From Solobacterium moorei (lineage in GTDB: Bacteria; Bacillota_I; Bacilli_A; Erysipelotrichales; Erysipelotrichaceae): a stretch of 64,000 nucleotides of DNA. Position 1 is the stretch's first letter; every line of letters starts with the position of its first letter. The stretch is taken from the NCBI RefSeq assembly GCF_036323475.1, contig NZ_AP028934.1, forward strand, positions 186,001-250,000. Reading direction: 5' to 3'. Of this stretch, positions 17,431 through 26,980 are shown one piece after another. Below the pieces are notes generated by a model, which ran no database searches, had not been told where the DNA came from, and saw only the letters and a program-made list of their open reading frames with translations. A program made the translations under genes and the position numbers.

Positions 17431-19067
17431 GGCGCTCTAAAATTACTTGGGGTTGGGGTACCGCAATGAGAAGACTTGGGGTGCCTTTTTGATACTTCTT
17501 CAGAAAACTTGGGGTACCTTCAAAAATAAAAAAACCTCTCATGTTATTATCTTTTTGCTATGAAAGAAAATGTCTTGAGAGGAGGCCATAAATGGCTATT
17601 GATTATATTATCACATCTGCTTTGAACTTGTCCCAAGATCAAGTTCAAAGTCTATCTACATATCGCAATCATGATACCTTGAATATTTATCTTCTACTGA
17701 TAAATAAACACCCCATTTGCCCTTACTGTGGTGCTGATACATCTAGCAAAGGACTTCTAACATATACATTCAAAACGCAAGACATCGCTGGTCTAAAAAC
17801 GATTGTCAATTGGAAACGTAGACGATATAAGTGTCGTGACTGTCATCGTACTTTTAGTGAAGACAATATCTTTACCCCTGATGGTATGCACTCCACCTTC
17901 TCTATGGTCGATCAAATCATGAAAGATCTAGGTGATATCTCCATTAACTTAAAGACAATTGCACTAAGAGCACATGTATCTATTCCTACGGTAGAACTCT
18001 ATGCCGATAGTTACTTGAGAATTCCAAGGCAGTTCTTACCCGAGTATCTAGGAATTGATGAACTATATTCTGACATGGCGTTAAAAAACAGTTCTTACTT
18101 ATGTGTCATGGTCGATAATAAAGCTCGTGTTCTAAACGAAGTCATACAGTCTCGTTCAAAAAAGGAACTCAGCACTTACTTTGAAAATATCCCATTAAGT
18201 GAGAGACAAAGAGTGAAGATTGTGACCATGGATATGTGGCAGCCATACAAAGATGTTGTAAAGAAATATCTGCCCAACGCCATCGTCGCTGTAGATCCTT
18301 TCCATGTCATCGAGCATCTTACATCTGGATTCTCACGTCTACGTATCGATATCATGAATCATTATGAAAAAGGAAGTAGAGCTTATTATCTTCTTAAAAC
18401 ATGGCATAAATTACTGGAAACCGACTACAACTTAGATAACGAGCCGAAATATAACAGTTTCTTTAGGCAAAAATTGAATTATCGAAATTTATATGATCAG
18501 TTATTGGAGATTGATCCAGTTTTAACGCTTGCCTACCACTTAAAAGAATTATTTCGCAACTTTAATAGAACTGCTATTTACCCATCTTGTACAATCGAAA
18601 TTACCTCCATACTAGATGCGTTTATTTCTGCTGATATACCTGCGTACGAAGACTTTTTGACATCTATCACAAACTGGAAAGAGGAGTATCTCAACTCGTT
18701 TAGAAGACCGTATGATGACAGAAAACAATCGAATGCACTATCAGAATATATGAATAGTAGATTACGTGTACTGATCAATGTTTCTAATGGTCTTTCAAAC
18801 TTTCCAAGATTCCGTGCTAGAGTGCTCTACGCGTTAAACAGAAAACTATATTACACAATTACGGATCACCTTCAATCCAACAAAAGGATTGGAAAGAAGC
18901 GTGGTTCATACAAAAAATAATTAACAATAAAACATTTCTTTCTTAGCACATATAAAAGGTAGAAATCGTAGACAAGAGACATTATTCTCATCTACAATTT
19001 CTACCTTTTTACCCCCATGTAATTTTAAAGCGGTTTTTTCTAAAACCCCAAGTTATTTTACATTAGG
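17431..19067 (+). mobile_element. ISL3 family insertion sequence, copy C, with 8-bp target duplication
   Basis: 1,637 bp flanked by GAAAGATG on both sides (17423-17430 and 19068-19075). The left end is GGCGCTCTAAAATTACTTGG then GG; the right end on the complement is CCTAATGTAAAATAACTTGG then GG. It holds one intact transposase gene followed by a hairpin (18957-19006). The element at 60293-61929 has the same length and encodes the same protein residue for residue, so one was copied recently from the other or both from a common source. Confidence 0.95.
17592..18920 (+). CDS. ISL3 family transposase (copy C)
   Basis: A 442-residue intact ISL3 transposase: zinc-ribbon CPYCGA near 39 and CRDCHRTFSEDN near 80, helix-turn-helix around LKTIALRAHVSIPTVELY, catalytic region from YLGIDELYSDMA through VTMDMWQPYKD and DPFHVIEHLTSGF to SNALSEYMNSRLRVLINVSNG. 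GAGAGGAGG precedes the ATG. The amino-acid sequence is identical to the minus-strand transposase at 60440-61768. Confidence 0.96.
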   Translation: MAIDYIITSALNLSQDQVQSLSTYRNHDTLNIYLLLINKHPICPYCGADTSSKGLLTYTFKTQDIAGLKTIVNWKRRRYKCRDCHRTFSEDNIFTPDGMHSTFSMVDQIMKDLGDISINLKTIALRAHVSIPTVELYADSYLRIPRQFLPEYLGIDELYSDMALKNSSYLCVMVDNKARVLNEVIQSRSKKELSTYFENIPLSERQRVKIVTMDMWQPYKDVVKKYLPNAIVAVDPFHVIEHLTSGFSRLRIDIMNHYEKGSRAYYLLKTWHKLLETDYNLDNEPKYNSFFRQKLNYRNLYDQLLEIDPVLTLAYHLKELFRNFNRTAIYPSCTIEITSILDAFISADIPAYEDFLTSITNWKEEYLNSFRRPYDDRKQSNALSEYMNSRLRVLINVSNGLSNFPRFRARVLYALNRKLYYTITDHLQSNKRIGKKRGSYKK

Positions 19068-19180
19068 GAAAGATGAGGTCAATATTCGCCCCATCCTGGA
19101 TTATCAATTCTCGATACTACTATTTCTGAATGACTTACTTTCGCTTTATTTTTTATCCTTTAGAAGTCGAATTTAATTTT

Positions 19181-22100
19181 TCACTTGAGCGAGAATTTCT
19201 TTTTATTTGTAATCACAACAATTGCAAGCATCACAGAAATACTCATGATCAAACCATACAACATAATATGGTTACTGTCATTTGTCTTTGGTGTGTTCGC
19301 TGTTGTAGGTTCTTCATACACATTGGTGAATACAACCTCATTTACTGCTACGCCATCTTCCTTCTCAATGTGTGTATCTGCAACCAGTTGTCCTCCCACA
19401 TCTTTTACCTCAAATGTGATCATGTAGCGAGTGCTGTCGTATATATAGTTCTTGATACCATCGTTAATCTCACTTATACGATATTTATATGTGCCTTCTT
19501 CCGTGATTTCAAAACTGCCAAATTCCACTTTCCCACTACCTGTGACCGTTGCTTCCTTCATGCCTCCCGTGCTTCCTATCGGCATCGGTTGGTTTAGATC
19601 ATCAGCAATCATATGGAATCTGAATGTAGATGCATTGCTTGGATTACCTTCTATTACTTTCTTCACTGGTGGATCCACCTCTGCAGGTGTTGGTACATAA
19701 GTGTTAGTGATCTTCAATCCTATATCTGCATCACCAGTATATTCTGCTATATACTTATCTACTTCGCCCTCCTTGACCGTATATTCGATTTTTTTACCGT
19801 TGCTATACTTCGGAAGACCGGTAAATATATGCTTCCAGTCCTCATCGCCTACCAGATCATATACCGCCTTCTGTTGCCCATTGGCATACAGTGTTACATG
19901 TACACTTGCAGGGCGCATGTCCTTGGCATCATTGTTATCTATCCAAATCTTTTCAACAGCTACATCAATAACTTCCGGTATGTGCTTGTTGGTAACCGTC
20001 GTCCCGTTAATGACCGGTGCTTCATAATCCGCCACCCGGTCTTCCTGCACTGTATAAGTAATCACATCGCCATTTATATCATATGTATCTAATTGGTCAA
20101 ATGTATAGTTCCAATTGCTGTTTTCACTTGCCTTGGCAACTTTGCCTGTATCTGTTCCATCGGCATATAGGTGAATTATCACTTCGCTTGGTCGCTTGCC
20201 ATCTTGATCATTAGCATCGTCCCACATCTTTGTGCCGGATACGGAGATCTTCGGATTCACCAACATATTGATAATCTTTGCACCATCGTAGTGTACCTTA
20301 TACTCTTTACTGTTGAGAGTGACAATATCGCCCTCATCAAGTGCAGTACCGTTTGTGTCAATCTCCTTGATACTATAAACATTCTTTGGACCGGCAACTG
20401 TATCGGTATCAGGTAGATTCATAAATGTCGTTGTAAAGTGATTATTTACATCCAACAATGCTGTTTCAGACGTTGCAACACCATTCTTATACAATCTTAC
20501 TGTCACAGATTGTGCATCAATATTTGTCAGTGACAGACCTTGCCACTCTTTGGTGACTGTTTTACTTGTCGTTGCCGGAGTCAACGGTTCCCATGGCATT
20601 GATTTTTTATTTGTAATTGTAAATCCGTTGTTTGCATCGCCGGATACTGACGCGGTGTACCATGAACCTGCAAGATTAATCTTATTCGAACCATCAAGCC
20701 CGGTTTCCTTCACAGTATATTGGTACTCATTCCCAGTATCCGGATTAATCTGCTCAATATTGTCAAATGAAACTGTCCAGTTATCTGCAGCAGTTATATT
20801 TTTCTTTTCAACTGATGTGCCATCGTGGAATAATTCCACTTCAACCTGATTTACAGGTGCTGCAATTACGGTATCATCATGATTTTTCCATTCTTTCTTA
20901 ACTGTGATCATGAAAGTGCGGAAACTAATTGCGGCAGGTTGCAATGTCAATGTAGAACGATTACCGTTAATGTCATAATCCAATGCAGGCATAATGATAT
21001 CTGCCTTATCGTTATATGCCATTGTCAACGTGTTTTCAGCTTTGTAAGTTACATCAACTCTTCCGCCATCACCGCTTCCAAGTGACGTCTTTGATAAAAG
21101 CATCAACATGTTTGCATCTGCAGGATCAGTAACAACATCATAATCTGACGGTTGTGGAACATGGTTTAAGGCAAATGTTTTGTTTGGTTTGACTTTGATG
21201 TATTTAATCTCAAAATTTGATGTAGTTTCAACTTTATCAAGTTTCAGCGGTAATTTATTTTCACCCTCCGGCATAAATGACTCACCGAAGTTAAGATTTT
21301 CATTTAACAGCGGAATAAATAAACTTGCATGATTGATCGGTCGCCCGCTGTTATTTCTGACTCTGATACGTACTGTCGCTGTTTCACCGTTAGTTAATAC
21401 CACTGTTGTATTTTTCTTTGTATCTTCAGACGTGTTATCATATTCAAAACTTATTCCTGACTTTGTTTCAATGAGAGTGGAGTGGGCTCCGACCGACACC
21501 GCTTGTGTCACTTTGATTCCCGGGCGCTCAGATAGAGAAACCATTGCTTTACCGGAGTTTACGGAATTTCCGAAAACCGCTGTATATTGGTCTGTATTCC
21601 AATTACTTCTGTCCCATTTTTCCGGTTTGATAATTGCTCCGATTTCCGCAAAATCTTTTGTTGTAAATCCAAAGAAATCATTGATATGATATGTTGCAGT
21701 TTTGACCGTTTGATTCGTCTGTACGTCGAATTTCACCGTCATATTCTTACTTGTGAAGTCAGGCTGATATTGACCTCTTGTTCCCTCACCAATATCAACA
21801 GAATATTTCCAAACTTTGATTCGTTCTCCGTCTTTTTCAAATTCACCGACATACGACGGTGCGCTTAAAGTTCCTTCGGTAATCTGTAAGTTAGAATAAC
21901 TAAAGCCTTCTGGCATCATCATGTATAAGACGGGTTCTTGCAATGGATTCCAATCCCAGTTTGCATCATCAATACGTCCGGAAACCCGAAATGTATCTCC
22001 ACCCATGATCTGCTCTTTATTGATCGACCCAACACCATTCTTAATTTCAGGCGCCTTTGATTTACCGACCAAATTATATGTTTCAGCTGCTGTTGCAGTT

Positions 22101-23731
22101 TCTCCTGTCGTATATAATTTCACTGTTGTTTTAACATCAGCATCTGTACCTTTTTTCCAACTTCCGAATACACCGTTAGAGATATATGACCAACCATAGA
22201 ATTCTCCATCCGCAATAAACTTATTGTTTGGATTCCATGTATCCAATAAATCCTGTTGTGGACGAATGCCGTCATAACTTGCAGGTATCGTTCCCAAATC
22301 AATCTTGATGGATTTGATCGAATCATTAATATCCAATCCTAATGCAGTATTTGTAATTAATGCAGAAACACCTGATTTCTGTAAGACGCTTGCATCAGCC
22401 GCGCCACTCGCCCCACTTGCAGATGTCCAATGAATATCTCCATATACAAAGTCCCGGTGATACGGAATCGTAACACCACGAATAATCGCCGTATCTGTTT
22501 CATCGATATTCATTTCAAGTGTCTTCGGTTTTGTAGGAATTGCCAATTCATTCTTTATCAATAAAGACCCTAAACGAACATTATATGAATCGTACTTTTT
22601 CAATGCCCAGTTAGCAGCACTGTCAACCAACGCATGCGTTGTGATCTTTTCCGGCACACTTCCATCAATGATTGTTACCGTTAAATTGGCTTCATTACTT
22701 GAAGTGCGATCTGCATTTGGAGTATCATTCCAAATTGTCTTTTTAAGATTCTTCAAAACAACATTAAAAGAAGATCCATTTGCTCGCGCACTGTTTACCG
22801 GCACTTTAAGATAAGGCTTAAATGCGGGCGCGCCAGAATACGAACCAGGTTCATCCCATTCAACGGTTGTGGTTTTTAAACCGCCGCTTTCAGTAGTAGA
22901 AACAACCGTTCCGTTTTGATGATAAACTCTTACTTCTTCAAGTGACACAAACTCAATATCGCTTGGATAAACAATATCTAACGTAGTCTTACTGCCTGCT
23001 TCTGTCAGGGATTTTCCACCGGTAGTTGATGCAAGCAATGTACTCGTTACACCACCTTTGGAAACGACCTCAGTTGCTTGATCAACCCAAAAATTATATC
23101 TAAATGCCTCTATAGATTTAACATTATAAGAATGTACATCCACATTTGCAGTGGAATCTGTACTCAGTTTCACCTGTATCAAATTTGCCAAAATTTGATT
23201 TGAGTCTTGGTTAAGATAAGCACTATCTATAGTAAAACTGATTTCACCTTGTGACGATACATTTGTCAAAGAATTCTTTGACTTATAAATCAATTCTCCG
23301 TTTCTGGATTCATCAGAACCTGCTGCCGGATACCCATATGGTGATGTTCCCGTTCCAGTAGGTGTTTTCATCAATTCTTCAAAACCTGTTGCAGAAATAG
23401 AGCCTTCCGTAAAAGTTGCCCCAGGCAGAGTTTTGATATATGCACCATCGCCTAAGTTCAAATGAAAATATGTATTAGAAAACTGCAGTGATGAAGGAAT
23501 TGAATATTCTACATCTAATGTATAAATGATACCTGTTTTAAGTTCAGGAACTTCACCACTCAGCAAATCTGCAACTTTTGTTCCTGAACCAGATTCTCTA
23601 ACAATCAGCTTATTAAATTTAAATCCGGCAGTATCTTCAGCATGTACAACGGACCTCCCCGGAATAAAACTTGCAACAGCAATCATGATTGACATTAAGT
23701 ACACAAATAGTCTCTGCCATCGTTTCATCAT
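19181..23731 (-). CDS. Large Cna-B/pilin-type cell-wall-anchored surface protein
   Basis: About 1,516 residues. The signal peptide (KRWQRLFVYLMSIMIAVASF...VVHAE) covers residues 1-33. A long N-terminal region of unrecognised beta-rich sequence follows to about 930. Then come four Cna-B-like repeats (about 940-1045, 1060-1150, 1158-1250, 1257-1345, with KKEW, TKEW, TKMWDD and EKIWIDNND openings and ending in TN-K/T motifs). An FctA/Spy0128-type isopeptide domain follows (PPVKKVIEGN...FTNVYEE). The C-terminus has NTPKTND, a hydrophobic helix and a basic tail, a sortase signal with Asn where Gly is usual. Starts at 23731 and 23728 are both possible. Probably an adhesin or pilus subunit; no sortase gene is nearby. 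Confidence 0.88.
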   Translation of the reverse strand: MMKRWQRLFVYLMSIMIAVASFIPGRSVVHAEDTAGFKFNKLIVRESGSGTKVADLLSGEVPELKTGIIYTLDVEYSIPSSLQFSNTYFHLNLGDGAYIKTLPGATFTEGSISATGFEELMKTPTGTGTSPYGYPAAGSDESRNGELIYKSKNSLTNVSSQGEISFTIDSAYLNQDSNQILANLIQVKLSTDSTANVDVHSYNVKSIEAFRYNFWVDQATEVVSKGGVTSTLLASTTGGKSLTEAGSKTTLDIVYPSDIEFVSLEEVRVYHQNGTVVSTTESGGLKTTTVEWDEPGSYSGAPAFKPYLKVPVNSARANGSSFNVVLKNLKKTIWNDTPNADRTSSNEANLTVTIIDGSVPEKITTHALVDSAANWALKKYDSYNVRLGSLLIKNELAIPTKPKTLEMNIDETDTAIIRGVTIPYHRDFVYGDIHWTSASGASGAADASVLQKSGVSALITNTALGLDINDSIKSIKIDLGTIPASYDGIRPQQDLLDTWNPNNKFIADGEFYGWSYISNGVFGSWKKGTDADVKTTVKLYTTGETATAAETYNLVGKSKAPEIKNGVGSINKEQIMGGDTFRVSGRIDDANWDWNPLQEPVLYMMMPEGFSYSNLQITEGTLSAPSYVGEFEKDGERIKVWKYSVDIGEGTRGQYQPDFTSKNMTVKFDVQTNQTVKTATYHINDFFGFTTKDFAEIGAIIKPEKWDRSNWNTDQYTAVFGNSVNSGKAMVSLSERPGIKVTQAVSVGAHSTLIETKSGISFEYDNTSEDTKKNTTVVLTNGETATVRIRVRNNSGRPINHASLFIPLLNENLNFGESFMPEGENKLPLKLDKVETTSNFEIKYIKVKPNKTFALNHVPQPSDYDVVTDPADANMLMLLSKTSLGSGDGGRVDVTYKAENTLTMAYNDKADIIMPALDYDINGNRSTLTLQPAAISFRTFMITVKKEWKNHDDTVIAAPVNQVEVELFHDGTSVEKKNITAADNWTVSFDNIEQINPDTGNEYQYTVKETGLDGSNKINLAGSWYTASVSGDANNGFTITNKKSMPWEPLTPATTSKTVTKEWQGLSLTNIDAQSVTVRLYKNGVATSETALLDVNNHFTTTFMNLPDTDTVAGPKNVYSIKEIDTNGTALDEGDIVTLNSKEYKVHYDGAKIINMLVNPKISVSGTKMWDDANDQDGKRPSEVIIHLYADGTDTGKVAKASENSNWNYTFDQLDTYDINGDVITYTVQEDRVADYEAPVINGTTVTNKHIPEVIDVAVEKIWIDNNDAKDMRPASVHVTLYANGQQKAVYDLVGDEDWKHIFTGLPKYSNGKKIEYTVKEGEVDKYIAEYTGDADIGLKITNTYVPTPAEVDPPVKKVIEGNPSNASTFRFHMIADDLNQPMPIGSTGGMKEATVTGSGKVEFGSFEITEEGTYKYRISEINDGIKNYIYDSTRYMITFEVKDVGGQLVADTHIEKEDGVAVNEVVFTNVYEEPTTANTPKTNDSNHIMLYGLIMSISVMLAIVVITNKKKFSLK

Positions 23732-23735
23732 AAAT

Positions 23736-23743
23736 CCCCCCCC
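23736..23743 (-). promoter_or_regulatory. G8 homopolymer in the ribosome-binding region of the adhesin
   Basis: On the minus strand eight consecutive G residues stand four bases before the first ATG (23731) and seven before the second (23728). They occupy the Shine-Dalgarno position and no other GGAGG is present. Length changes by slipped-strand replication would alter both the pairing to 16S rRNA and its spacing. Confidence 0.6.
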
Positions 23744-24022
23744 ATTAGTTATTTGCAAATATATGGAATATCGAAAATGAAATAGCACTATTCCTTACGG
23801 TCACAACTCTCACTTACGTTATTTTTATTTAACGTCAAATTGACTACAACATCTTCTGAGAATTACCATCCATCTTTAGTATAATATATAATCCCCAACT
23901 TTAGAAGTTACAAACATGCAAAATATCGAATAATGGCTTAACAGCCTCTTTTTTCGTTTAAAATAATTGTTAAATTACAACTGTAAAACTCCCGAAAAGT
24001 AGATGAATTTCTTGCAATTTAA

Positions 24023-24062
24023 TAGTATTATGTATAATATTTAGTAGTATTATGTATAATAT
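24023..24062 (+). repeat. Tandem 22-bp repeat carrying two -10-like boxes
   Basis: TAGTATTATGTATAATAT occurs at 24023-24040 and again at 24045-24062. Each copy contains TATAAT (24033-24038 and 24055-24060). TTGCAA at 24012-24017 could be a -35 for the first. The whole gap from 23744 to 24130 is AT-rich and non-coding. It also holds an orphan IS1634-type end (CCCCAACTTTAGAAGTTAC near 23893) and presumably the promoters of both surface-protein genes. Confidence 0.55.
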
Positions 24063-24130
24063 AAAAAAGACTTTATTATATTTATATATGTAGACTATAT
24101 CAATAAAGTTTGAAAGAGGTGGAGAATAGT

Positions 24131-26299
24131 ATGAGAAACAAAAGTGGGTTATTTAAACAAATTATATCCTTTCTGACAGCATTAGTAGTTATGTGTGGTA
24201 TGGTACTGCCAAGTACAATTACGGCAAATGCGGCAAACGCATTACCTATTGCACAGTACATTACTGTGAGCGGTACTGTCAGTGGTGTGGCAGGAAGTAA
24301 TAATGGTACTTACAATGGGGAATGGAAAGCATCCATTCCAATGGCTGATGTCATGTCTGCATTTGAAACGGAAATGCGCAGTGAAGCATCAGCTGGACAT
24401 TTCCCATGGGATATAGAAACCGTTAGTACAAGTGCATCTATTTATTATGATGTTACTTTCCCAGCAGGAGCAACAATAGGGACACCAACTATAGGCAGTA
24501 CTACGAGCATTATTCCAGCATCTACTATTACATCTTCTGTTGCAGGGAATACAGTTAAGATGAAGTTTAAGTTGGCAGATGTTAACTGGCAGACTATTGC
24601 GAACTATTATGATGCAGAAAAAGGAACGGCAAATCATACAGTAGATATTACGATTCCATATACAGTCTCTGCAAATGGATATGGTGATGCTAAAAATATT
24701 GATGATAGCAAGCAAATTACAAGTAGCGGTTATTTTGCATTCTATCCAAGTGGAAGTTGGGGTAGATGGGGAATTGGTAAACAAACATTCAATTCTGATA
24801 AATCTACGTTGCCTCTAACAGCTGATTTTGCGACAAGTACTGTATTTACGCAGCCGTCAGTCACTAACACATCTGCAACAGTAAATGTTGATGCAGATTT
24901 GATGTTAGATTCAGACACTGGAACACATGCAATTACAAAGCAAAAGACAGATGCGTTGAATTTTGTTGGTGTATTCCATGCTAAGACAATCAAAGATCAA
25001 ATGGCATCTATTGAAGCAAGTTATTCAGCACAAGCCAATCAAATTGGTTTGAGCAACTTGCAGACACAATTCAAAGCAACTATAAATTTACCTGCCGGTG
25101 TAAGTTTTACAGATATACCGTCTCCGGCAAATACTTCATTAGAAGGTAGCAATGGCTCATTTGTGGTGAGTGATGTTACAGGAGATGCCCATACGGCAAC
25201 TGTGACATTTGAACTTGTCAATGCGAACAATATAACTTTATTTTCACAGTTAAAAGATGCGGTTAATGCAGTTGATGATGATATGAAAGTACGTGTTCCT
25301 GCTGCTAAGTTTGATGCGGATGCTGTAGGTGGAACAGATTATGAAATTACAGGTGAGGTTTCCGGTGGCTTAACTGCAACAGCTACTAATAATGTTTCTC
25401 GGAATGTTATTAATTTTGACTTGAAATGGAATGGTAAACAGATACCGTCCGGTGCAAGTGTTAACAATCCAAGCATCATTGCGTTATCTGTAAATTATCC
25501 TGCTCCTATTGAGAAGAATTTTAATGAAACTTTGACTTTACCTGGAGATATTTTGGTTGGAACTGATACTCAGCATGATCATGTGTATGAAACTGCTAAA
25601 GATGCTAAAATTGCTTTTACAGGTTCGCTAGATGTTTCTTCTGTTAAAACACAGATGCGTCAAATTGAAGATACATACCACAGAGCGAATGTTGACCCAA
25701 CAACAATTGCACTTACAAATTATAATTCTGAATTTATAGCAACATTAACCCTCCCTGACGAGATGGATTTTGATACAAATCCAACAGTCTCTCTATTACA
25801 TGATAATGGCAAGTATAGAATTATCAGTCAGACGGTAAGTGGTAAGACAATCACAGTCAAGATGACTGTTGCAGCACCAGTTACAACGTTTGCAGATTTG
25901 AAAGATGCTGTACTTGGTATGGATGATACATTAGATGTTACTGTAAATGGGGCACACTTTAATAACAGTGCAAAACTGAATACAAATTATACTGTACGTG
26001 GTGCAATGGCAGGTCAACTTGCTGCTAAGGCTACAGATGTAAATAGTGGCAATGTTGTTAATTTTGTATTAAAGTGGAATGCTGAACAATCACCATCTGG
26101 GGCAGATTCTACAAATCCAACAAGTACTAATATTACCTTCACGTTGAAGTATCTTGACACAGCAACTCCAGAAGTTGCTAAATCAAACACACCTAAAACG
26201 GGTGATACCTCAAATCTCTCCCTTTATATTGGTGCAGTTATTGTAGCTTTCGCAGCATTTGGATTTATGATTACAAAGAGATTTAAGTTGAATAAGTAA
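24131..26299 (+). CDS. Repeat-containing cell-wall-anchored surface protein
   Basis: 722 residues, ATG at 24131 after AGAGGTGGAG. A signal peptide covers about residues 1-37 (KQIISFLTALVVMCGMVLPS...ANAA). A unique N-terminal domain is followed by two related segments of about 200 residues (about 260-456 and 476-673). Each contains D-x-T/D-HAITKQK-like or HVYETAKDA openings, V-x-x-QM-x-x-IE, L-x-D-x-K-DAV-x-x-x-D and a closing VI/VNF-x-LKWN-x-x-x-x-PSGA. The C-terminus carries NTPKTGDTSN, a membrane helix and the tail KRFKLNK, a TPKTG-type sortase signal. No known ligand-binding domain is recognised. It diverges from the Cna-B protein, with which it shares the sorting-signal style. Confidence 0.85.
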   Translation: MRNKSGLFKQIISFLTALVVMCGMVLPSTITANAANALPIAQYITVSGTVSGVAGSNNGTYNGEWKASIPMADVMSAFETEMRSEASAGHFPWDIETVSTSASIYYDVTFPAGATIGTPTIGSTTSIIPASTITSSVAGNTVKMKFKLADVNWQTIANYYDAEKGTANHTVDITIPYTVSANGYGDAKNIDDSKQITSSGYFAFYPSGSWGRWGIGKQTFNSDKSTLPLTADFATSTVFTQPSVTNTSATVNVDADLMLDSDTGTHAITKQKTDALNFVGVFHAKTIKDQMASIEASYSAQANQIGLSNLQTQFKATINLPAGVSFTDIPSPANTSLEGSNGSFVVSDVTGDAHTATVTFELVNANNITLFSQLKDAVNAVDDDMKVRVPAAKFDADAVGGTDYEITGEVSGGLTATATNNVSRNVINFDLKWNGKQIPSGASVNNPSIIALSVNYPAPIEKNFNETLTLPGDILVGTDTQHDHVYETAKDAKIAFTGSLDVSSVKTQMRQIEDTYHRANVDPTTIALTNYNSEFIATLTLPDEMDFDTNPTVSLLHDNGKYRIISQTVSGKTITVKMTVAAPVTTFADLKDAVLGMDDTLDVTVNGAHFNNSAKLNTNYTVRGAMAGQLAAKATDVNSGNVVNFVLKWNAEQSPSGADSTNPTSTNITFTLKYLDTATPEVAKSNTPKTGDTSNLSLYIGAVIVAFAAFGFMITKRFKLNK

Positions 26300-26308
26300 T
26301 CATATAAA

Positions 26309-26878
26309 GCTTAAGTAAAATAGTCGGTATGGTTTCGTGAAACCCGCTCTAAAATAAGCAATGAGTTTTGAATAGTGAAATAGGATGACTATAGAGTGCT
26401 AGTATTGGCATTCTGATGTAGTCATCCTTTTGTGTACAAGTGATTGATGGTATTACATTGATTAGCTGTCCGTAAGTTAATGTGATAGATTGTCGTCTAT
26501 ATGGACTTGGCTCAGAGAAGGACTTCCCACATTCTTTACAGACATAGCGTCTTCTTGTCCAATCAATGATGGATGGTATACCTGCAACGTCAAGGTGGTT
26601 ATAGCTGTACGAAGAATAATCCTTTATTTTTGTATAACCTCCACAACAGGGACAGATAGGGTGAGTATCATTCAGTTTTATTAAGATGTGTAATTTGTCA
26701 GATGATTTATTTGTATCAATCGAAAAAATCATATCATCACTAACATTAAGTGTGGATATGATAAAATCATTTATAGCCATATGGCGCCTCCTATGTTTCA
26801 TTTCAATCACTTGCAAGACTGAATTTTAGCATAGGAGTTTTTATTATGAATAGTATACCCCGTGAGATTTTATAGTGC
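26309..26878 (-). mobile_element. Internally deleted derivative of ISL3 copy B
   Basis: The left side (GCTTAAGTAAAATAGTCGG from 26309) equals the right end of copy B, and the complement of the right side (GCACTATAAAATCTCACGGG then G from 26878) equals its left end. Between them remain the transposase 5' third, a short piece around ATAGACGACAATCT and the 3' hairpin (26382-26429). At least two internal deletions have removed the catalytic core. About 570 bp long, it behaves like a miniature element that only a related transposase could move. The expected 8-bp duplication is not visible. Confidence 0.8.
26349..26780 (-). pseudogene. Truncated ISL3 transposase fragment
   Basis: Starts MAINDFIISTLNVSDDMIF, nearly identical to copy B for about 94 residues (through both zinc-ribbon halves, CPCCGG and CKECGKSFSEPSP). 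It then joins YRRQS, a short piece of the C-terminal SNALAE region, and runs out of homology. It has the DNA-binding N-terminus without a catalytic domain. If translated it might bind ISL3 ends as a competitor, but that is speculation. Confidence 0.8.
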
Positions 26879-26980
26879 AAAAAAGAAGTAAAGTTTCCTA
26901 GCATGCGGCAGATAAATTAAGGAATACGAGTTGGATTTGCGATTAACATAATGATAGAACGATAGAAAGGAGGGGGAGTT

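Noticed and set aside
18578-18778. Antisense open frame inside ISL3 copy C (also at 60582-60782)
   Set aside because: It repeats only because the two transposases are identical. It is a shadow of the coding strand without a start signal.
19613-22199. Several plus-strand frames opposite the adhesin
   Set aside because: They mirror the codon pattern of the long minus-strand gene, overlap one another and lack ribosome binding sites.
23732-23788. N-terminal extension of the adhesin frame across the G tract
   Set aside because: The extended frame has no ribosome binding site and puts non-signal residues before a good signal peptide. The G tract itself is in Shine-Dalgarno position for the shorter start.
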